Source: Mesorhizobium amorphae (GTDB lineage Bacteria; Pseudomonadota; Alphaproteobacteria; Rhizobiales; Rhizobiaceae). From it: DNA of 64,000 nt. The notes beneath the pieces were generated by a model. The model was not told the DNA's origin. It saw nothing but the letters and a program-made list of their open reading frames with translations, and made no database searches. The stretch covers positions 124,001 to 188,000 of the forward strand of contig NZ_JHQS01000051.1 in the NCBI RefSeq assembly GCF_014843845.1, written 5' to 3'. Every line of letters begins with the position of its first letter. The first letter of the stretch is position 1. The position numbers were made by a program, and so were the translations under genes. Below, piece after piece: positions 1 to 7,944 of this stretch.

Positions 1-111
1 GCTGTGGAGAAGACTGAGGCTATTGAGCGAGCCCGTCGCCACGAGATTCGCGACGAGGTTTCAGAAACCGGAGGCGCTGCAAAGCCTACCCGTCCCAAGA
101 AGCCGCGCTAA
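1..111 (+). CDS. C-terminal end of an unidentified protein (partial)
   Basis: Frame 1 is open from the window edge to a TAA at 109-111 and encodes a highly charged tail ending in T-R-P-K-K-P-R. The Glu/Arg-rich helical stretch followed by a basic, Pro/Lys-rich end looks like the natural C-terminus of a real protein rather than chance. The gene starts outside the window and nothing here identifies the family. It converges on the transglycosylase gene on the other strand, only 20 bases away. Confidence 0.45.
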   Translation, partial: AVEKTEAIERARRHEIRDEVSETGGAAKPTRPKKPR

Positions 112-130
112 CCCCGCGGAAGGCGATGCG

Positions 131-721
131 TTAATTTCCGCATTGTTGCAACTGAACGGCATAGTCGCGGGCCATCTTTTCGGTTGCCCGCGCATAGCCC
201 TGAACGTCGGCATCGCCACGGTTGCCGCGGCCATAGGCGGTCCAGCCGAGATAGTAGGCCAGATAGAGATTGTAGGTGTCGTTGCGAGCGACGCCGAGCG
301 TGTCCGATGTCTTGGAATGATACCAGCCGACGAAATCGACGGCGTCGGCAAATTTTGTCCGCCGCGCCGCCCAGCTGCCGGTCTCGCTCTGATATTGCGC
401 CCAGGTGCCGTCTAGCGCCTGCGAGAAACCCGTAGCCGAGGAGACGTGCTTCCACGGGATGAAGCCAAGCAGCTTGGTGCGCGGTGGCCTGGCATTGCTC
501 TTGAAGCCGGATTCCTTGCGCACCGTCGCCATCAGCACGGGAACCGGTATGCCGTATTTCTGCTCGGCGCGCTCGGCCGCCGCCTGCCAGTTGTCGAACC
601 AGCCGTCATTCTGGTCGAAGACGGCGCAGACATCGTTGATATGGTTCGGCGGCGTCGCGCAGGCGGAAAGTGCCAGCAGCACGGTGACGGCTACGATTTT
701 ACTAAAACTCGATCTACGCAT
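131..721 (-). CDS. SLT-type lytic transglycosylase lipoprotein
   Basis: The product is 196 residues. It starts with a basic n-region and hydrophobic stretch ending in L-S-A-C (Cys about 20), a lipobox, so it should be a lipid-anchored envelope protein. The body resembles the short SLT (lysozyme-like) fold: K-E-S-G-F at about residues 69-73 holds the expected catalytic Glu, followed by S-A-T-G-F-S-Q-A, the variant of the usual GxxGLMQ helix, and an L-A-Y-Y-L-G-W segment. Members cleave the MurNAc-GlcNAc bond of peptidoglycan to give anhydro ends. It appears to be a single-gene unit; the next gene upstream is divergent. Family assignment is good; the cellular role is inferred. Confidence 0.75.
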   Translation of the reverse strand: MRRSSFSKIVAVTVLLALSACATPPNHINDVCAVFDQNDGWFDNWQAAAERAEQKYGIPVPVLMATVRKESGFKSNARPPRTKLLGFIPWKHVSSATGFSQALDGTWAQYQSETGSWAARRTKFADAVDFVGWYHSKTSDTLGVARNDTYNLYLAYYLGWTAYGRGNRGDADVQGYARATEKMARDYAVQLQQCGN

Positions 722-937
722 TGGCAGACGAATAGGCGGAAAACATAAAGGGATTCTTGCAGCGTTTCTTAACGGCCCGCAGCTTCCGTGCGCCCATCTG
801 GATCGGTATCGATATTTCGACCTGCTCTGTCGCTTTTATCTCCAAGCAATTTCGAAAATGCCGCCTTGGCTAAAATCTCGCCTGCAAACGGCGGATTTCT
901 GACATCGCTATCGCCACGCCGGCGCTTTGATGGGCTC

Positions 938-2476
938 ATGACCGAACCAAGACGCAAACGCGGCGCCGAGCGAACCAGCAACAGGGGCCCGGCCGCCATC
1001 CCGCAACTGCCGCTGAGGCGGGTGACCAATCCCTATCCGCCGATGGCCATGCTCTCGGTCGACCAGATCGAGGCGATCCATGAAGCCTCGATGCACATCC
1101 TGGAAAATTTCGGTATCGAGGTGATGAGCCCGCGGGCGCTGTCGCTGTTCGAGAAGGCTGGGGCCAAGGTCGATCACGCGACGGCGAATGTCCGCATCGA
1201 TCGCGGCATGGTCGACGAAGCGCTGAAGACGACGCGTTCTACCTATACGCTGACGCCGCGCAATCCGGCCCAGGCCATCCATCTCGGCGGCAACACGATC
1301 AATTTCACGCTGGTCGCCGGACCGCCCAATGTGCACGACATGGAGCGCGGCCGCCGCGCCGGCAATCTGCGCGACTATTCTGATCTCACCCGGCTGGCGC
1401 AGCATTTCAACTGCATCCACATGCTCGGCAACCAGGTCTGCGCGCCGGTGGAGCTGCCGGCCAATTCCCGCCACCTCGACACCTACTTCACCAATCTGAC
1501 GCTGACCGACAAGAGCTTCCATGTCTCGGCGATCGGCCGGGGCAGGGCGCTGGACGGCATCGAAATGATGGCGATCGCGCGGGGGCTGACGCCGGACCAG
1601 ATGCGCGACGATCCGGGCATCACCACCATCATCTCGGTCAACTCCCCGCGCCGCTTCGACGAGATGATGGCCGAGGGGCTGATGACCATGGCCGAGTTCG
1701 GCCAGTCGGTGGCGGTGACGCCGTTCACGCTGATGGGGGCGATGAGCCCGGTGACGCTGGCCGGCGCATTGGCGCAGCAGAATGCCGAGGCGCTTTTCGG
1801 CGTGGCGCTGACGCAGCTTGTGCAACCCGGCGCCCCGGTGATGTATGGCGCCTTCACCTCCAATGTCGACATGAAGTCGGGCGCCCCGGCTTTCGGCACG
1901 CCGGAGAACACCAAAGCCAACATCGCCTCAGGGCAACTGGCCAGGCGCTACAACCTGCCCTACCGCACCACGCCGGGCTCGGCCTCCAATGCCGCCGACG
2001 CGCAAGGCGCCTATGAGACGCTGATGGCATTGTGGGGCGCGGTGCTCGGCCACGGCAACCTCGTCTACCACGCCGCCGGCTGGCAGGAGGGCGGGCTGAC
2101 GGCATCGTTCGAGAAGCTCATCATCGATGTCGAGATGATCCAGCACATGATGGAGTTTTTGCGCCCGATCGTGGTCGATGAGGCCGAATTGGCAGTCGAG
2201 GCGCTGGGGGCGGTGCCGACCGGCGGCCATTTCTTCGGCGAGCCGCACACGCTGGAGCGCTACGCCACTGCTTTCTACCAGCCGATGCTGTCCAACTGGC
2301 AGAATTACGAGGCCTGGCAGGAGGCCGGCGGGCTCGACGCCACGGCGCGAGCGACGCGGCTATGGAAGAAGGCGCTGGAAGATTACGTCGAGCCGGTCAT
2401 GGATGTCGCGGTGCGCGAGGCGCTGGAAACCTATGTGGCCAAGCGCAAGGAAGCGATCGGGCAGGGCGAACCGTGA
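938..2476 (+). CDS. MttB-family (trimethylamine/betaine-type) methyltransferase, non-pyrrolysine
   Basis: Encodes about 512 residues of the MttB superfamily. I chose the ATG at 938 because the frame upstream of it has no methyltransferase character. The frame is open throughout with no in-frame amber codon, so this is the pyrrolysine-free branch, whose characterised members demethylate quaternary amines such as glycine betaine or proline betaine and pass the methyl group to a corrinoid protein. No corrinoid-binding protein or corrinoid reactivase gene is nearby. It lies 62 bases upstream of a demethylating flavin dehydrogenase in the same direction, which suggests a shared methylated-amine pathway. 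The substrate cannot be read from the sequence. Confidence 0.8.
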   Translation: MTEPRRKRGAERTSNRGPAAIPQLPLRRVTNPYPPMAMLSVDQIEAIHEASMHILENFGIEVMSPRALSLFEKAGAKVDHATANVRIDRGMVDEALKTTRSTYTLTPRNPAQAIHLGGNTINFTLVAGPPNVHDMERGRRAGNLRDYSDLTRLAQHFNCIHMLGNQVCAPVELPANSRHLDTYFTNLTLTDKSFHVSAIGRGRALDGIEMMAIARGLTPDQMRDDPGITTIISVNSPRRFDEMMAEGLMTMAEFGQSVAVTPFTLMGAMSPVTLAGALAQQNAEALFGVALTQLVQPGAPVMYGAFTSNVDMKSGAPAFGTPENTKANIASGQLARRYNLPYRTTPGSASNAADAQGAYETLMALWGAVLGHGNLVYHAAGWQEGGLTASFEKLIIDVEMIQHMMEFLRPIVVDEAELAVEALGAVPTGGHFFGEPHTLERYATAFYQPMLSNWQNYEAWQEAGGLDATARATRLWKKALEDYVEPVMDVAVREALETYVAKRKEAIGQGEP

Positions 2477-2538
2477 TGTCCGATCTTTTCATCCTGATTC
2501 ACTTCATTGGTCCAACTCACTGAAATGACGAGAAAACC

Positions 2539-4965
2539 ATGAAATCGCATGCAAAGGTCGTGGTCATTGGCGGTGGCGTCGTCGGATGTTCCGTGCTGTT
2601 CCACCTCGCCCGCCATGGCTGGACTGATGTCGTGCTTCTCGAGCGCGACGAGTTGACCTCGGGCTCGACCTGGCACGCTGCCGGCGGCATGCACACGATC
2701 AATGGCGACCCCAACGTCGCCAAGCTGCAGAAATACACGATCTCTCTCTACAAGGAGATCGAGGAACTGTCGGGACAGGCGACCGGCGTGCACCTGACCG
2801 GTGGCGTGCTGCTGGCGGCCACCGAGGCGCGGCTCGACTGGCTGCGCGGCGTCGTCGCCAAGGGCCGCTACCTCGGCATCGACCTCGAGGAGATCTCGGC
2901 GAAAGAGGCGGCCGAACTGATGCCGCTACTCGACCCCAGCCAGTTCGTCGGCGCGGTGCGCAACAAGGAAGACGGCCATCTCGATCCGTCTGGCGTCACC
3001 CATGCCTATGCAAAGGCAGCGAGGAAGCTTGGGGCGGAAGTGGAACGCTTCACCAAGGTCGAGGACATCGTGCGCCGCCCCGATGGGCTGTGGCGCGTTC
3101 TCACCAACAAGGGCGAGGTGGTGGCCGAGCATGTCGTCAATGCCGGCGGTCTGTGGGCGCGCGAGGTTGGCCGCATGGTCGGGCTGGAATTGCCGGTGCT
3201 GGCGATGGAGCACATGTATCTGATCACCGAGGACATGCCGGAGGTCGCCGCCTGGAACCAGAAAACCGGAACCGAGATCATCCACGCGGTCGATTTCGAC
3301 GGCGAGCTGTATCTGCGCCAGGAGCGCGGCGGCATGCTGATGGGGACCTACGAAAAGGCCAACAAGCCATGGTCCGAATTCCAGACGCCGTGGAATTTCG
3401 GCCATGAATTGCTGGAGCCGGACATCGACCGCATCGCACCGTCGCTGGAGGTCGGCTTCCGGCATTTCCCGGCCTTCCAGAACACCGGCATCAAGCAGAT
3501 CATCAACGGGCCCTTCACCTTTGCGCCTGACGGCAATCCGTTGGTCGGTCCTGTGCGCGGTCTGCCGGGTTTTTGGGTCGCCTGCGGCGTCATGGCGGGA
3601 TTCTCGCAGGGCGGCGGCGTTGGCCTGGCGCTATCCAACTGGATGATCGAGGGCGATCCGGGTGCCGACATCTGGGCGATGGACGTTTCGCGCTATGGTG
3701 ACTGGGCGACGATGGCCTACACCAATGCCAAGGTGCGCGAGAACTATTCTCGCCGCTTCTCGATCCGCTTCCCCAATGAGGAATTGCCCGCCGGGCGGCT
3801 ACTGAAGACGACGCCGGTCTACGACCTTTTGTCAGCCAAGGGGGCGCAGTGGGGTGTCTCCTATGGGCTGGAGGTGCCGCTCTGGTATGCGCCTGAGGGC
3901 GTCAAGGATGAATTCTCGTGGCGGCGTTCGAGCGATTTTTCCCACGTCGCTCGCGAGGTCGCGTCGGTTCGTGGCAGCGTCGGCCTGGCGGAGATTTCGA
4001 ACTTTGCCAAATACAAGGTCACGGGCGAGGGGGCAGCTAGCTGGCTCGACCGCCTGCTTGCCTGCAAGCTGCCGAAACCTGGCCGCATGACGCTGGCGCC
4101 GATGCTGAAAGAGGATGGCAGGCTGATCGGCGATTTCACGCTGGCCAATCTCGGCGACGGCGAATGGTTCATCGCCGGCTCCGGCATCGCCGAGCAATAC
4201 CATATGCGTTGGTTCGAGGCGCATCTGCCTGTGGACGGCTCTGTCCGGATAGAAGCGCTGGGGCCGAAGCTCACCGGTCTGGCCATCGCCGGGCCCAAGG
4301 CGCGGGAGCTGCTGGCAAAGGTGACGCGGGCGGATGTCTCCAATACCGCTTTTCCGTTCATGGCGATTGCCAGGATGGACATCGGCATGGCGCCGTGCCT
4401 GGTGGGCCGTGTCAGCTATACCGGCGATCTCGGCTACGAGATGTGGGTAGCGCCGGAATATCAGCGCGCCGCGTTCCAGGCGCTGATGGCGGCCGGCGAG
4501 GAATTCGGCATCGGCCTGTTCGGCTCGCGTGCGCTCAATTCGCTCAGGCTGGAGAAGAATTACGGCTCGTTGGCGCGCGAATACCGGCCGATCTACGGAC
4601 CGCTGGAGGCCGGGCTCGATCGCTTCGTCGCCTACGGCAAGGAGGCCGATTTCATCGGCAAGCAAGCGGCGCTTGCCGAGCGCAAGCAAGGCGGCAGGCT
4701 GCGTTTGCGAACCTTCATCGTCGAAGCCGACGATGCCGATGTCATCGGCGACGAGCCGATCTGGTTCGACGGCGCCGTGCGCGGCTGGGTCACCTCGGGC
4801 GGCTACGCGCATCATTCGAAAAAGTCCGTCGCCATCGGCTATGTGCCGAAGGAGATTGCCGATGAGAGCGACGGTTTCGAGATCGAATTGCTGGGCAGGC
4901 GCCATGCCGCACGCATGCAACCTGTGCCGCTGTTCGATGCGAATTTCGAAAGGATGCGCGCCTGA
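2539..4965 (+). CDS. FAD-dependent dimethylglycine/sarcosine dehydrogenase-like protein with GcvT domain
   Basis: The product is 808 residues. The N-terminal half is a DAO-type FAD domain: a G-G-G-V-V-G dinucleotide motif at 11-16, then G-S-T-W-H-A-A-G around 42-49, whose His46 matches the residue that carries covalent FAD in dimethylglycine and sarcosine dehydrogenases. A linker of the FAO_M type lies near 380-430, and the C-terminal half (about 440-800) is a GcvT/aminomethyltransferase fold that binds tetrahydrofolate. Family members oxidatively demethylate N-methyl glycines and load the one-carbon unit on THF as methylene-THF. Its place just behind the MttB-family gene suggests it handles the partly demethylated product. 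The exact substrate is unknown. Confidence 0.85.
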   Translation: MKSHAKVVVIGGGVVGCSVLFHLARHGWTDVVLLERDELTSGSTWHAAGGMHTINGDPNVAKLQKYTISLYKEIEELSGQATGVHLTGGVLLAATEARLDWLRGVVAKGRYLGIDLEEISAKEAAELMPLLDPSQFVGAVRNKEDGHLDPSGVTHAYAKAARKLGAEVERFTKVEDIVRRPDGLWRVLTNKGEVVAEHVVNAGGLWAREVGRMVGLELPVLAMEHMYLITEDMPEVAAWNQKTGTEIIHAVDFDGELYLRQERGGMLMGTYEKANKPWSEFQTPWNFGHELLEPDIDRIAPSLEVGFRHFPAFQNTGIKQIINGPFTFAPDGNPLVGPVRGLPGFWVACGVMAGFSQGGGVGLALSNWMIEGDPGADIWAMDVSRYGDWATMAYTNAKVRENYSRRFSIRFPNEELPAGRLLKTTPVYDLLSAKGAQWGVSYGLEVPLWYAPEGVKDEFSWRRSSDFSHVAREVASVRGSVGLAEISNFAKYKVTGEGAASWLDRLLACKLPKPGRMTLAPMLKEDGRLIGDFTLANLGDGEWFIAGSGIAEQYHMRWFEAHLPVDGSVRIEALGPKLTGLAIAGPKARELLAKVTRADVSNTAFPFMAIARMDIGMAPCLVGRVSYTGDLGYEMWVAPEYQRAAFQALMAAGEEFGIGLFGSRALNSLRLEKNYGSLAREYRPIYGPLEAGLDRFVAYGKEADFIGKQAALAERKQGGRLRLRTFIVEADDADVIGDEPIWFDGAVRGWVTSGGYAHHSKKSVAIGYVPKEIADESDGFEIELLGRRHAARMQPVPLFDANFERMRA

Positions 4966-4994
4966 CGGCACGCATCCTCTTGCGCGTCAGGCGC
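4951..4994. terminator. Nested inverted repeats between convergent genes
   Basis: Two interleaved perfect inverted repeats occur here: AGGATGCG (4951-4958) with CGCATCCT (4971-4978), and GCGCCTGACG (4958-4967) with CGTCAGGCGC (4985-4994). The stop codons of both convergent genes lie inside the arms of the second repeat. There is no clear T-run, so this is probably a bidirectional transcript-end structure with two alternative folds rather than a textbook intrinsic terminator. Confidence 0.5.
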
Positions 4995-5379
4995 TGCGGC
5001 GGTTGTCCAGCGCGAAGGCGCCGGCGCCGGCAAACACCAGATAGAGGAAGATGAAGCAGAACGAGATGGCCGCATCACCGCCGTTGTTGACCGGGAAGAA
5101 GTCGCGCGGATAATGCGCCATGAAATAGGCGATCGCCATCTCGCCGCAGAGCAGGAACGCCACCGGCCGGGTTAAAAGCCCAAGCGCCAGCAGGATGCCG
5201 CCGACGAATTCAAGGATGGCTGCGGTCAGTGTTAGCCCGGTCAAGGTGCCCGCATGCTCGCCGACGGGAAAGTTGAACAGTTTCTGCGAGCCGTGCTCGA
5301 TGAACTGCAGCGCGGTCATGATGCGCAGCACGCCCAGCGCCTGCGGCTGAAATCTGGCGAGACCTTCAAAAAGCTTCAT
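4987..5379 (-). CDS. DoxX family membrane protein
   Basis: The product is 130 residues with about four membrane segments. It carries the DoxX-type R-I-M-T-A-L-Q-F-I-E-H-G-S-Q-K-L-F start and the internal L-E-F-V-G-G-I-L-L-A-L-G-L-L-T-R-P helix. I chose the ATG at 5379 because GGAG lies 7 bases upstream; the frame stays open further upstream without family similarity. DoxX proteins are inner-membrane proteins linked to thiol or redox stress in some bacteria, but most, including this one, have no assigned reaction. It appears to be transcribed alone. Confidence 0.8.
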   Translation of the reverse strand: MKLFEGLARFQPQALGVLRIMTALQFIEHGSQKLFNFPVGEHAGTLTGLTLTAAILEFVGGILLALGLLTRPVAFLLCGEMAIAYFMAHYPRDFFPVNNGGDAAISFCFIFLYLVFAGAGAFALDNRRSA

Positions 5380-5589
5380 CGAAAACTCCATTTTTCCAAC
5401 CGTTCGGCCCGGCCATAGATTATCGCCCGGCAATGGACCATTCACTTCCCACGGCCTGCCATCAACAATCGGTGATTGGAAATGTTCGCCAATCTGACCC
5501 GTTCGTGTTGTTCTCTCTATGGTTGCATTGTTATCGCAATGGTTGTATTGGTGTGTGGATATTCCAAACCATGCGGGGTTCCCTTTGCC

Positions 5590-6078
5590 ATGAAAAAAGT
5601 CGCCATCTGCCTATTCGCCATCCTTGCAGGCACCAGCGTCGCCATGGCCGACGACGCCGGCTGTGCTGCCTTCAAATGGCCGGTGACACGCGAGCAGGCG
5701 CTGTTTCCGGCAGCGCCCGCCGCGCAGCCCGGCGCTGCCCTGACAGTCGGGCAAGCGGCGGATTTCATGCTCACAGCGGTCGACACGATCAGTTTTGCCG
5801 TGCCGCCGGAACGTGCGCCGGCCGCCGGCACATTCGGCGCGACGGCAAACGTGGCCGTGCCGCCTGAGGGAGAGCTCCAGGTCAGTCTGTCTGATGAGGC
5901 CTGGATCGATGTCGTTCAGGACGGCCAGGCGATGAAGTCCGTGGCTTTCAGCGGCGTGAAGACCTGTCCCGGCATCCGCAAGAGCGTGCGTTTCAAGTTG
6001 CCCGCTGGCGCGGCCACGATCCAGATCAGTGGCGCCAAGCAACAGAGCATCAAGGTCGCGGTGCTGGCGCCGGAATGA
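5590..6078 (+). CDS. Secreted protein of unknown function
   Basis: A 162-residue protein starting at the ATG at 5590, with a clear Sec signal: M-K-K, a hydrophobic core, then A-M-A before the mature D-D-A-G-C. The mature part is Ala/Pro-rich and predicted mostly beta, with two Cys (about residues 24 and 127) that could form one disulfide in the periplasm. I do not recognise a family. An in-frame extension upstream to 5476 is hydrophobic but does not look like a natural start. It ends just before a strong hairpin terminator. Confidence 0.65.
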   Translation: MKKVAICLFAILAGTSVAMADDAGCAAFKWPVTREQALFPAAPAAQPGAALTVGQAADFMLTAVDTISFAVPPERAPAAGTFGATANVAVPPEGELQVSLSDEAWIDVVQDGQAMKSVAFSGVKTCPGIRKSVRFKLPAGAATIQISGAKQQSIKVAVLAPE

Positions 6079-6091
6079 TTTCCTGACGCCG

Positions 6092-6125
6092 CTCTCATCG
6101 CACCTGCGGCGCGATGAGAGTCCTT
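6092..6125. terminator. Hairpin terminator between convergent genes
   Basis: CTCTCATCGC (6092-6101) and GCGATGAGAG (6111-6120) form a perfect 10-bp stem with a 9-base loop, followed by TCCTT. It lies between the stops of the secreted protein (6078) and the convergent VOC gene (6151), so it can serve both directions. Confidence 0.65.
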
Positions 6126-6150
6126 CCGTGTCGACGCCTATCGGGCCGGA

Positions 6151-6927
6151 TCAGCGCACCGGCGCCATCAGCGCGAAATGTGCGCCTTGCGGATCCTGGC
6201 ACTGCACGATCCAGCTGCCGCCGGGCACTTCCATCGGACCCATCAGGATCTTGCCGCCATTGTCGGTGACCCGCTTGGCCGCCGCATCGATGGCAGGCAC
6301 GTTGAAATAGAACTGCCAGACCGGCACCGGGATCTGCTGCGGCTTGTTCATCATGCCGCCGCCGGATTCGGGGCCGGCCCCAAAAGTCTGGTAGGTGCCC
6401 ATCGGCCCCATATCCATCGAATCGCCCTTGGTCCAACCGAACTGACCGGAATAGAAATCGAAGGCGGCCTTCCAGTCTGACGTATAGAGCTCGTGCCAGC
6501 CTATGTGGCCGGGCGTGCTGGCTGGCACCGGCGGCTGGTCGGGACCGTTGGGTTGCAGGAGCATGAAGGTGGCACCCTGCGGGTCGGCAACGACGGCAAA
6601 GCGGCCGACGCCCGGAATGTCGTCGGGCGCGCGGTGGACCGCGCCGCCGGCGTCCTTCAGCGATTGCGTCGCGGCGTCGACATCTTTGGTGTGGATATAA
6701 CCGAGCCAGGCCGGCGGCATGCCCATCTTGGCGGCATCCTCCGGCAAGGTCATCAGCCCGCTGACGCCGCGCTCGCCGACATTCATGACGATGTAGGGCG
6801 GCATACCGGGCGCCATGTCGAAAGGTTGCGCGGTCCAGCCTACGACTGCGGTGTAGAAGGCCTCAGCGGCGTCGAGGTCGGTGGTCATCAACTCGTACCA
6901 GAAGAAGGGCATGGGGGATTTGGGCAT
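6151..6927 (-). CDS. VOC (glyoxalase/bleomycin-resistance) family protein, two domains
   Basis: The product is 258 residues made of two VOC-type halves: residues about 5-120, opening F-F-W-Y-E-L-M-T-T-D-L-D-A-A-E-A-F-Y, and about 140-255, opening I-G-W-H-E-L-Y-T-S-D-W-K-A-A. Such tandem VOC proteins form one metal-binding barrel. I chose the ATG at 6927 because GAGGAG lies 8 bases upstream. Substrates in this superfamily vary (methylglyoxal adducts, antibiotics, catechols) and nothing here decides which one applies. It is a single gene, divergent from the ChaC-family gene. Confidence 0.8.
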   Translation of the reverse strand: MPKSPMPFFWYELMTTDLDAAEAFYTAVVGWTAQPFDMAPGMPPYIVMNVGERGVSGLMTLPEDAAKMGMPPAWLGYIHTKDVDAATQSLKDAGGAVHRAPDDIPGVGRFAVVADPQGATFMLLQPNGPDQPPVPASTPGHIGWHELYTSDWKAAFDFYSGQFGWTKGDSMDMGPMGTYQTFGAGPESGGGMMNKPQQIPVPVWQFYFNVPAIDAAAKRVTDNGGKILMGPMEVPGGSWIVQCQDPQGAHFALMAPVR

Positions 6928-7104
6928 TGTCGGTCTCCTCATCGTTTCATGCATCGATCGCGGTCGATCCATCCTAGGACGATCCTCGCGACAGAAATCC
7001 GACATCTGGGCCAGAAATCGAGGACGGCAAGGGCGCCGTCGTTCCAGTCTTGCCTCGGCTGCGGTTTTCGCCTTTCCTTGCTACCAGTGAGGGGTTGTCG
7101 ATCC

Positions 7105-7833
7105 ATGCGCCAGATGTCGCTTACGTCGGAGCTTGTCGCGCTGTGCCACCGGGAGGAGGCCGATCCCGGCCCTGATGGCAGTTGGACGCAACTGAACGAT
7201 GACGATTTCCGGACTCTGGCCTTGCGTCTGTCTGATGAAGCCGACGAGGGGCCGTTATGGGTGTTCGCCTATGGCTCGCTGATCTGGAAGCCAGCCTTCG
7301 AGTCCGTCGAGCGGCAACGTGCCACCGCCTATGGCTGGCATCGGTCCTTCTGCCTCGACATGGTCCGCTGGCGCGGCAGCGTGGCGCAGCCGGGCCTGAT
7401 GATGGCGCTCGAACGGGGTGGGCGATGCGATGGCGTGATCTACCGTCTGCCGGAAGGCGAAAAGCCGGCCCAGATCGAAAGGCTGTTGCGGCGCGAGATC
7501 GACGATCACGAGAGCATCGGCTCGGTGCGATGGGTTCCGGTGCGCACGGCACAAGGGATGTTGAGGGCGCTGGGCTTCTGGGTCGGGGTGACCGGCAGGG
7601 GCACTTCGCTCAACCAGCCGCTGGAGAAAGTGGCAGGGGTGCTGGCGCGCGCCTGCGGGCATGTCGGCTCAGGCGCGGAGTACCTCTACAACACCGTCAG
7701 CCACCTCGAAGAATTCGGCATTCGCGACCGCAATCTGTGGCGGCTGCAGCGGCTGGTCGCGGACGAGATCAGGTCGATCCATGGCCACGTTGAGACCAGT
7801 GCTCAGTCCGTGTCGGCAGTTCCTATAACATGA
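7105..7833 (+). CDS. ChaC-family gamma-glutamylcyclotransferase
   Basis: The product is 242 residues. It carries the family signature V-F-A-Y-G-S-L-I-W at about 53-61, which forms the substrate-binding loop, and the C-terminal Y-L-Y-N-T-V-S-H-L-E-E-F-G-I-R-D segment seen in bacterial ChaC-type proteins. ChaC enzymes split glutathione into 5-oxoproline and Cys-Gly. The 5-oxoprolinase later in the window (52.8-56.4 kb) could use one product, but the genes are far apart. A second ATG at 7114 is an alternative start. Transcription probably ends at the A/T-rich hairpin just after the stop. Confidence 0.85.
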   Translation: MRQMSLTSELVALCHREEADPGPDGSWTQLNDDDFRTLALRLSDEADEGPLWVFAYGSLIWKPAFESVERQRATAYGWHRSFCLDMVRWRGSVAQPGLMMALERGGRCDGVIYRLPEGEKPAQIERLLRREIDDHESIGSVRWVPVRTAQGMLRALGFWVGVTGRGTSLNQPLEKVAGVLARACGHVGSGAEYLYNTVSHLEEFGIRDRNLWRLQRLVADEIRSIHGHVETSAQSVSAVPIT

Positions 7834-7854
7834 CTATAATTATCATGTTTTTCG
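7827..7854 (+). terminator. A/T-rich hairpin with T-run after the ChaC-family gene
   Basis: AACATGA (7827-7833) and TCATGTT (7843-7849) are perfect inverted arms followed by further T residues. The first arm contains the TGA stop codon. The stem is short and A/T-rich, so it could equally be a protein-binding palindrome upstream of preT. Confidence 0.4.
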
Positions 7855-7880
7855 AAAGATTTCAGCGGGTTGGCCGAAAA

Positions 7881-7896
7881 TTGACCAATTGATAAA
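7881..7896. promoter_or_regulatory. RutR-box-like operator upstream of preT
   Basis: TTGACCAATTGATAAA matches the Escherichia coli RutR consensus TTGACCAnnTGGTCAA at 12 of the 14 defined positions, with a perfect left half. It lies 49-64 bases before the preT start, in a stretch otherwise free of structure. A second such site sits next to the rutR-like gene. Function as an operator is inferred. Confidence 0.6.
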
Positions 7897-7944
7897 AAAA
7901 TAAAACGTGCTAGCCTTCCCCAAACGAAAACAAGGGGAACCGGA

